Positions 59,263-64,000 of a DNA stretch of 64,000 nucleotides are shown piece after piece. Where the stretch lies: NCBI GenBank assembly GCA_963701245.1, contig OY969576.1:1674001-1738000 (forward strand), given 5' to 3'. The notes below the pieces were generated by a model. That model searched no databases and had not been told where the DNA came from. It saw only the letters and a program-made list of their open reading frames with translations. The stretch's first letter is position 1; the number at the start of each line of letters is the position of its first letter. Origin of the DNA: CAWCCP01 sp963701245. Lineage in GTDB: Bacteria; Patescibacteriota; Saccharimonadia; Saccharimonadales; UBA4665. The position numbers were made by a program, and so were the translations under genes.

Positions 59263-60319
59263 CGCTTAAAGGAAATTTCGTGTTGGTTTTTGCCCCTCAG
59301 TTCGGCTGTATAAATACCACTCCACGAGCCTTCGTTGGTGCTCGTCGCTCATGCCTCGGTGCAACTTGAGCTTGGTTCTGAGCTGGCTGTTAATACCACC
59401 TTCCATGTGGTTGGTCGTTCTTGGTAGCCGTGGGGTGGAGTTGTAAACGTAGGTGAACAGCTGCTGGTCTTCCTGTAGTTTCTTGAGCTGTCGGTAGGCA
59501 GAACGTAAGCGTCCATGGGTATGCCACCATCTCCGTTGGTTCGGCTTCGGATCTCTGACATACGTCCTTTGCTTGACGAAGTCGTTATACTGGTTCTCCC
59601 AAGCCTGGAACTGCTGTTCCCAGGTAGCCGCATCCGCTTCCGTATGCACTTGCCACAGTGCCCTGGTTAGTCGCAGAAGGTCTTGCCCGGCTTCGGTTTT
59701 CGGGCTGAGCGTTAGCTTACCCCGGACGTTGAGCCAGATATGGAATGTGCAACGCTGGATCTTCGTCTCAGGCCAACACCGGGCAATGGCCAGGAGAATA
59801 CCTTTCTGGCCGTCACACACGGCAAAGCCTGGTGCCGGTATGGTAGCCAACAGCTCGCTCCAGGTACTCGAGGATTCCCAGCCGGCCCAGTGCCAGGCAA
59901 TGACATATTCGGTAGTCCGAGCAATGAGACAGACCAGTGAGCCGACACGGATGCCGTCAAGGATAAGGGCGTGGTGTACTTCGCCGGTGGGCGTAGGCTT
60001 CGGTACAATATCCCAGCACCAAGCTGTTTGGTTACGCCACGTACGGGCGGTAACACTCGTCGGCAATTCGTCCTGTGACTGCTTGCCGAGTAGCCAAGCG
60101 ACGAAGTGTTCGAGCAAAAGCTGACGACTGAGGTCAGGTCGTTTCCTGACTTGTGAGCCACTACACTGCGGACAACGGTAACGCTGTGTACCGGCAGTTG
60201 TCTTGCCCCATTTCTGTAGCTTAGTTTGGCATGCTTGGCATGTGTACTTGTAGGTTCTTTTTTCATACAATTAATGTCTCACGACATTAATTCAGGGCAA
60301 ATAACAGAGGAATAACGGC
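59263..60319 (-). mobile_element. IS256-type insertion sequence, copy 3, truncated at its right end
   Basis: The left end CGCTTAAAGGAAATTTCGTG is complete at 59263. At the right end identity with copies 1 and 2 stops after CGGC at 60319; the last 31 bp, including the terminal repeat, are missing and IS1595 sequence follows. No target duplication can be defined. The transposase is intact. Confidence 0.88.
59266..60270 (-). CDS. IS256-family (IS1249 group) transposase, copy 3
   Basis: A 334-aa protein identical in sequence to the transposase of copy 2, with the same zinc ribbon (TCQAC, YRCPQC) and DDE residues. Because the element has lost one terminal repeat it probably cannot move itself, but the protein could act on the other copies. 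It has cut off the 5' end of the exported repeat-protein gene. Confidence 0.92.
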   Translation of the reverse strand: MYEKRTYKYTCQACQTKLQKWGKTTAGTQRYRCPQCSGSQVRKRPDLSRQLLLEHFVAWLLGKQSQDELPTSVTARTWRNQTAWCWDIVPKPTPTGEVHHALILDGIRVGSLVCLIARTTEYVIAWHWAGWESSSTWSELLATIPAPGFAVCDGQKGILLAIARCWPETKIQRCTFHIWLNVRGKLTLSPKTEAGQDLLRLTRALWQVHTEADAATWEQQFQAWENQYNDFVKQRTYVRDPKPNQRRWWHTHGRLRSAYRQLKKLQEDQQLFTYVYNSTPRLPRTTNHMEGGINSQLRTKLKLHRGMSDEHQRRLVEWYLYSRTEGQKPTRNFL

Positions 60320-61240
60320 GAGAGTATCCCTTGACGTCAAGGAACAGATACGATAAGCTTAAAGTATGAAAGTTCCACGCTACACCATCGACACTCTGCA
60401 CCAACAATTTCCTGACGATGATACCTGCCTGGATTATATGTTCCAAAGACAGTACGGCGATCTTCCGGCCTGTCCGAAATGCGGCGTGGTTAACCCCCGT
60501 TACTACCGCGCTCGCGGCCGCAAGTGCTACGCCTGTAATGACTGTGGCTACCAGCTTAGCCCCTTGGCTAATACGATCTTCCATAAGTCTGATACCCCGC
60601 TTACAAAGTGGTTTTATGCCATCTACCTATTCGGCGTCGGCAAGAATGGCGTAAGTGCCAAGGAGATAGAACGACATTTGGGTGTCACCTATAAAACCGC
60701 TTGGCGCATGGCTAAACAAATCCGCCTCATGATGCAACAAAATGGCAATATGCTATCTGGCATCGTTGAAGCTGACGAAACCTATATTGGCGGCAAGGCC
60801 AAGCAAGAACGCAAGTTTAGCAACAAGACGGCTGTTGTCGGTATTGTTGAAAAGAAGAAAGACATCGGCCAAGTCAAAGCCTTTGCTACCAAGCAGGCAG
60901 ACGCCACCGTAACTCTGCCATTCCTGCGAGCCAGTATCCAGCCTGGTTCAACCTTACAGACAGATGAAAGCCGCATTTACTCCCGCGTAAAGCGAGACTT
61001 CGCCCATGAGTTCGTAAATCACAGCAAGCTAGAGTACGTCCGTTCAGGCGTTCACACTAACACTATTGAGGGCTTTTGGGGTCAGCTCAAGCGCTCTTTG
61101 GATGGGACGTATCATTGTGTGAGTCCGAAGTATCTTCAGTATTATGTAAACGAGTTTGTATATCGGTATAATCACCGTCATGTTGCTGCTTTTCCGGCTT
61201 TGCTGGAAGTGGCTGCGAAGCGCGTTCAATAATACCCTCA
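60320..61240 (+). mobile_element. IS1595-type insertion sequence (right end uncertain)
   Basis: Starts at the junction with truncated IS256-type copy 3 (GAGAGTATCCCTTGACGTCA). It contains the perfect palindrome CCTTGACGTCAAGG at 60329-60342 and an intact ISXO2-like transposase. No matching inverted repeat or target duplication was found beyond 61232, so the right border is approximate. Confidence 0.6.
60366..61232 (+). CDS. IS1595-family (ISXO2-like) transposase
   Basis: A 288-aa protein. The N-terminal zinc ribbon has CPKCG and CYACNDCGYQL. A helix-turn-helix follows (GVSAKEIERHLGVTYKTAWR). The ISXO2-like DDE core has EADETYIGGKAK, TLQTDESRIYSR and GVHTNTIEGFWGQLKRSLDG. TAAGCT at 60354-60359 with TTGACG 17 bp upstream gives a promoter 6 nt from the ATG. 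Its C-terminal codons run antisense to a small gene at 61087-61338. Intact and possibly active. Confidence 0.92.
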   Translation: MKVPRYTIDTLHQQFPDDDTCLDYMFQRQYGDLPACPKCGVVNPRYYRARGRKCYACNDCGYQLSPLANTIFHKSDTPLTKWFYAIYLFGVGKNGVSAKEIERHLGVTYKTAWRMAKQIRLMMQQNGNMLSGIVEADETYIGGKAKQERKFSNKTAVVGIVEKKKDIGQVKAFATKQADATVTLPFLRASIQPGSTLQTDESRIYSRVKRDFAHEFVNHSKLEYVRSGVHTNTIEGFWGQLKRSLDGTYHCVSPKYLQYYVNEFVYRYNHRHVAAFPALLEVAAKRVQ

Positions 61241-61338
61241 ACGTCTTCTTGAACATTAGGGTTACGCTCAGAGTCGGGCAATTCCTCCTCGTACTTCTTG
61301 ATGCTCTTTCGGATTTCTTCGTCGGATTTGTCGGGCAT
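61087..61338 (-). CDS. Small acidic helical protein overlapping the IS1595 end
   Basis: An 83-aa frame. The first 50 residues (MPDKSDEEIRKSIKKYEEEL, NPNVQEDVEGIIERASQPLP) look like a genuine small helical protein with a Pro/Lys end. The last 30 residues are encoded antisense to the transposase and are Ser/Thr/His-rich, so they are probably an insertion-generated tail. The gene's real 3' end may be lost. Function unknown. Confidence 0.5.
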   Translation of the reverse strand: MPDKSDEEIRKSIKKYEEELPDSERNPNVQEDVEGIIERASQPLPAKPEKQQHDGDYTDIQTRLHNTEDTSDSHNDTSHPKSA

Positions 61339-61349
61339 AGGTGTTATGT

Positions 61350-62063
61350 TTACTGATTCCCTGGTTTAGATAAGCCATCCAGAAAACCAAACAGGAGCTC
61401 GTTCATCTCGCCGTAGTCATGACTTCTCAATTGTTCGGGGGTCTCGATGTAAGGCAAGTCTTTGTAGTCGATTAGTTCATGTGCATTATTTTCTATCAGC
61501 GCTTCGATTGCCTCAAGCGTGAACTCAAAATGACACTGGAAGCCATATATTTTTGGCGTATAGCGGACAATCTGCCGCGGACAGCCCTCGCTTGTGGCAA
61601 GAATTTTTGATTCAGGGGTAAGTCCCGGCATATCACCGTGCCAATGACCAACCATGAACTTTTCTGGGAATTTGCCGACCAGAGGGTCGTGCTCCCCGTC
61701 GTCGGTAAGCGTTATTGGAAAGACGCCGATCTCCCTATTCGGGCTGTGTTCAAACTTTGCACCAAGAGCCTCGCCAATAAGTTGTGCTCCGAGGCATACG
61801 CCCAGCAGAATTTTACCCTCGTCAGCTGCTTGTTTAATGAAAGCTATTTCTTTTGGCGCATCAAAATGGGGAGATTCTTCGACGGTAGTGGCCGGCGATT
61901 GCGGGCCACCCATGACGACTAAAAAGTCGAAATCACCATGCTCCAGGATCGTGTCTCCGCTATACAGACGTGTATAGGTGATATCGTGGTTCTTTTTCTG
62001 AGCCCATGCCTCGATGGCCGCAGGAGCTTCAAAACTTTCGTGTATTACAATGTGGACTTTCAT
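61350..62063 (-). CDS. Type 1 glutamine amidotransferase
   Basis: A 237-aa class I amidotransferase. The nucleophile elbow ILLGVCLGAQLIGEALG has the catalytic Cys near residue 95, and YGFQCHFEFTLEAI near residue 175 supplies the His and Glu. The early segment VVMGGPQSP matches GuaA-like stand-alone amidotransferases. It would release ammonia from glutamine; the acceptor substrate is unknown. It follows the cyclase gene by 9 nt on the same strand, so they form an operon. Confidence 0.92.
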   Translation of the reverse strand: MKVHIVIHESFEAPAAIEAWAQKKNHDITYTRLYSGDTILEHGDFDFLVVMGGPQSPATTVEESPHFDAPKEIAFIKQAADEGKILLGVCLGAQLIGEALGAKFEHSPNREIGVFPITLTDDGEHDPLVGKFPEKFMVGHWHGDMPGLTPESKILATSEGCPRQIVRYTPKIYGFQCHFEFTLEAIEALIENNAHELIDYKDLPYIETPEQLRSHDYGEMNELLFGFLDGLSKPGNQ

Positions 62064-62072
62064 TCAGGTCTC

Positions 62073-62753
62073 CTACGTTAAGGCAATTAGGCGAAGTGGC
62101 GCTTCGGTAGCGTCTTTAATTCTTGGCGGCAAAACGAGAACTTTTGCTCCAGTTGCTGGAAGCAACTCGGCGTTAGCAACATTTTCTACTAGATATTTGT
62201 CTGCACCAAGAATGGCTCGGTGTACCGGAAAGCCATTTTCCCCAGTGTCGGACGAAAATGTATCAATTCCCAATCCTACAATACCTCTCGTTAGAAGCAG
62301 CTCGGCAGCAGATATGTCTACGCTCGGAAATGCATGGTTGTTATGATATTTTTCAGGCGTTTCCCAATGCTTACTCCAACCGGTATAAAAAATTGCCAGG
62401 GAGTGCTCTGGGATCTTTCCGTGCTCTTGTTCGAATTTTTCAATGGCCGAGGGCATGACAACGTAGCTTTCGTCTGCTTCTTGGCTTACATCAATCACTA
62501 CGCAGTCAGCTACAAGCTCTTCAAGAGTGAGCTGGTCGATTGTCCGTCCATCTGGAATCACGTGCGCGGGCGCATCGAGATGGGTGCCTAAACTCATGCC
62601 GGAGTTGATTTTTTGGACACGAAATAAGTCCGGCGGCGTACAGTCTTTATAGTCGGTAGTTGTGATCAGGTCAAAATCAGGCTTACCATCCCATGAAGGA
62701 ATATCGCCAGAAACCGCATGTGTAAGGTCAATGGTCTTAAGTTGGCTATTCAT
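62073..62753 (-). CDS. Cyclase/kynurenine formamidase-like metal hydrolase
   Basis: A 226-aa protein of the cyclase (PF04199) family. IDLTHAVSGDIPSWDGKPDF at the start and SLGTHLDAPAHVIPDGRTID near residue 55 hold the HxxxD metal motif (His, Asp, His). LAIFYTGWSKHW and VGLGIDTFSSD complete the active site. The family includes arylformamidase and isatin hydrolase; the substrate here is not known. It is first gene in the pair with the glutamine amidotransferase. Confidence 0.9.
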   Translation of the reverse strand: MNSQLKTIDLTHAVSGDIPSWDGKPDFDLITTTDYKDCTPPDLFRVQKINSGMSLGTHLDAPAHVIPDGRTIDQLTLEELVADCVVIDVSQEADESYVVMPSAIEKFEQEHGKIPEHSLAIFYTGWSKHWETPEKYHNNHAFPSVDISAAELLLTRGIVGLGIDTFSSDTGENGFPVHRAILGADKYLVENVANAELLPATGAKVLVLPPRIKDATEAPLRLIALT

Positions 62754-62864
62754 TTTGTGATTTTATCATAATCCTGTGCTGGTAGTGAGCTCAAAACCTA
62801 TTTCCCTTCGGCAAATAGGTTCAACTTCCATTTGAGAACAAATGAAAGTTCGTATAGTGCTGCA

Positions 62865-63734
62865 TCAATCCTTATCGTCTTCATCCTCGTCCACATCATC
62901 ATCTTCAGGCGCTATAACCTCTTCCCAAATCTTCCCCGTCATACCGTGCACTTTCAGCTTCTCGGCCGTCGTGAACCACATTGTAATGTCTTCGCCCCAC
63001 TTTTCCTCAAGCAGCCGTTTGGTGGCTCGCTTGCAGTAGATCATGTCGGCTAGGGTCGGGCAGACAAACATCATGATTGGATTTGGCTCATCCTCATTCG
63101 TCTCATCCTGCCAGTATCCGTCTTCCAGATACTCAATGTAATTCTTGAGCCGTTTTCGTACCCTATGGCGAGGCATGGTGGCTTCGATAATCTCGATAAA
63201 ACGGTGGGTACCCGTAACATCGTCCTTGGTCTCTACTGTCTTTTCAAAGACCAACTGCGGCCGGATGAGATCGGACTCGCTCAGGAAATGATAATCACTC
63301 TCGGGGTCGAGGTAGTCGGCTTGAGTGGCGTATAGGTAGTGAGTGCTACTTTTGCCGGAGCTATCGGCATTCTGCTTGTTCATTGCGATGCAGCAGTCGG
63401 CCACCAACATGCACTGATCAATAAACCCTTGGCTCCGATCTGATTCACGATAGCGCTTCCGGAACTCCTCAATTGGATGATCCTGATGCTCTTTTAGCCA
63501 GCGAATGCCATTTAAGCCCAGGTAGTAAATCCCTGGTTTGGATTTATCTAAAAAGTCAGTTGAATATATCCACTCGACGTAGTGATTATTTCGAAGATCC
63601 GCTAGCCATGCGTTGATCCGCCGGTAATCCTTATGACCCATGAGCGTTTGTATTTGGATACGATTTAGGAATCGGTATTTGTATAGCAGTATGAGTATGG
63701 TCTGTTGTCTGGGAGTTATTTTAGGTAGTTTCAT
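62865..63734 (-). CDS. Replication-relaxation family protein
   Basis: A 289-aa protein with a winged-helix start: TPRQQTILILLYKYRFLNRI, then QIQTLMGHKDYRRINAWLAD and YYLGLNGIRWLKEHQ. The middle resembles a nuclease-like fold, with VFEKTVETKDD and RFIEIIEATMP. The C-terminus is very acidic (EDDDVDEDEDDKD). This is the layout of the Replic_Relax family, found on plasmids and integrative elements and thought to act in replication or relaxosome control. It supports a mobile origin for the right end of the window. Confidence 0.82.
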   Translation of the reverse strand: MKLPKITPRQQTILILLYKYRFLNRIQIQTLMGHKDYRRINAWLADLRNNHYVEWIYSTDFLDKSKPGIYYLGLNGIRWLKEHQDHPIEEFRKRYRESDRSQGFIDQCMLVADCCIAMNKQNADSSGKSSTHYLYATQADYLDPESDYHFLSESDLIRPQLVFEKTVETKDDVTGTHRFIEIIEATMPRHRVRKRLKNYIEYLEDGYWQDETNEDEPNPIMMFVCPTLADMIYCKRATKRLLEEKWGEDITMWFTTAEKLKVHGMTGKIWEEVIAPEDDDVDEDEDDKD

Positions 63735-63823
63735 TGATGTATTAGTTGATGGATATTATTGGTAGGTGTTTGTTCTGATGTTTTTTGTTTGTCTGGTTTT
63801 GAGCGATATTATTTTGCCAACCC

Positions 63824-63853
63824 CACCTACTCCGTATATTTATAAGGTAGGTG
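63824..63853. repeat. Inverted repeat upstream of the replication-relaxation gene
   Basis: CACCTAC (63824-63830) pairs with GTAGGTG (63847-63853), 16-nt spacer. It lies in the non-coding right end of the window. Confidence 0.6.
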
Positions 63854-63890
63854 ACACGATTATTCAACTTTTACTGCTTACGAAACAGAT

Positions 63891-63920
63891 TTTATTGTCC
63901 TAATCCTCTAGGACAATAAA
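63891..63920. repeat. Perfect 12-bp inverted repeat
   Basis: TTTATTGTCCTA (63891-63902), loop ATCCTC, TAGGACAATAAA (63909-63920). Possible operator, terminator or site linked to the replication-relaxation gene 157 bp away. The rest of 63735-64000 shows no gene. Confidence 0.8.
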
Positions 63921-64000
63921 GATATGCGAGAAAATCCGGTTTCTAGTTTGGAATCTCAAAAAGGATTATGGCTAATGTGAGGTGTTTTTGCTTGTCGTCG

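Noticed and set aside
60320..61260. TATCCCTTGACGTC and TACCCTCAACGTC as IS1595 terminal inverted repeats
   Set aside because: They are similar in direct, not inverted, orientation, so they cannot be the paired ends.

Overview
The window looks like a chromosome segment of a CPR/Patescibacteria organism, most likely a Saccharibacteria (TM7) relative. This is an inference from gene content and protein style: a compact gene set on both strands, many short or medium proteins without recognisable families but with one membrane anchor and a low-complexity tail, a Tat pair reduced to TatA and TatC, an Orn oligoribonuclease, a Bac_Pgi-type sugar isomerase, and the standard code with TGA used as stop. 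Many start codons lie only 5-10 nt downstream of a TATAAT/TACAAT-like box with no Shine-Dalgarno sequence, which suggests widespread leaderless transcription. A second class of genes (groEL, the 782-aa surface protein, the FMN reductase, msrB) has clear AAGGAG-type sites.

Layout. 1-9.7 kb: two tandem GT-C-like membrane proteins, a YihY/BrkB protein, a ClC channel, ornithine carbamoyltransferase, an anchored Asp/Ser-rich surface protein and a Nudix hydrolase. 9.7-14.8 kb: an insertion-sequence wreck. One copy of a 1.09-kb IS256-type (IS1249-like) element splits a HAD phosphatase gene, and a second copy splits an IS481-like transposase. Both have exact 8-bp target duplications. A 2'-5' RNA ligase remnant lies beside them. 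14.8-19.5 kb: an FHA-like protein, a DUF1003 protein, pyrD-pyrE and a large disordered protein. 19.9-25.4 kb: an AT-rich accessory island with three type II toxin-antitoxin modules, several orphan proteins and a 41-bp dispersed repeat between them. 25.5-36 kb: tRNA-Arg, tRNA-Ser, HIT protein, an XRE-HAD fusion regulator, valS, tsaD and a 782-aa surface protein.

36-55 kb is mostly core: a frameshifted MurE-type ligase, a CIRCE-controlled groES-groEL operon, tatA-tatC with a small Tat-signal-like protein, a candidate structured RNA, phosphosugar isomerase, argS, mscL, msrB, an HxlR/FMN-reductase divergent pair, orn, and dnaG-rpoD. The primase has lost all four zinc ligands of its N-terminal finger. 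55-64 kb is again accessory: remnants of a ParA/ribbon-helix-helix partition module, a broken glycosyltransferase 2 gene carrying an IS701/IS4-like element, a broken propeller-like exported protein, a third IS256-type copy truncated against an IS1595 element, a glutamine amidotransferase plus cyclase pair, and a replication-relaxation protein, suggesting a decayed integrated plasmid or conjugative element.

A recurring feature is single-base frameshifts and single nonsense codons in otherwise readable genes (near 10.4, 22.9, 36.3, 37.7-38.1, 50.0, 55.5, 56.0 and 58.9 kb). Either this genome is actively losing genes or the assembly keeps residual indels. Read-level data would decide. No rRNA or CRISPR array was seen.
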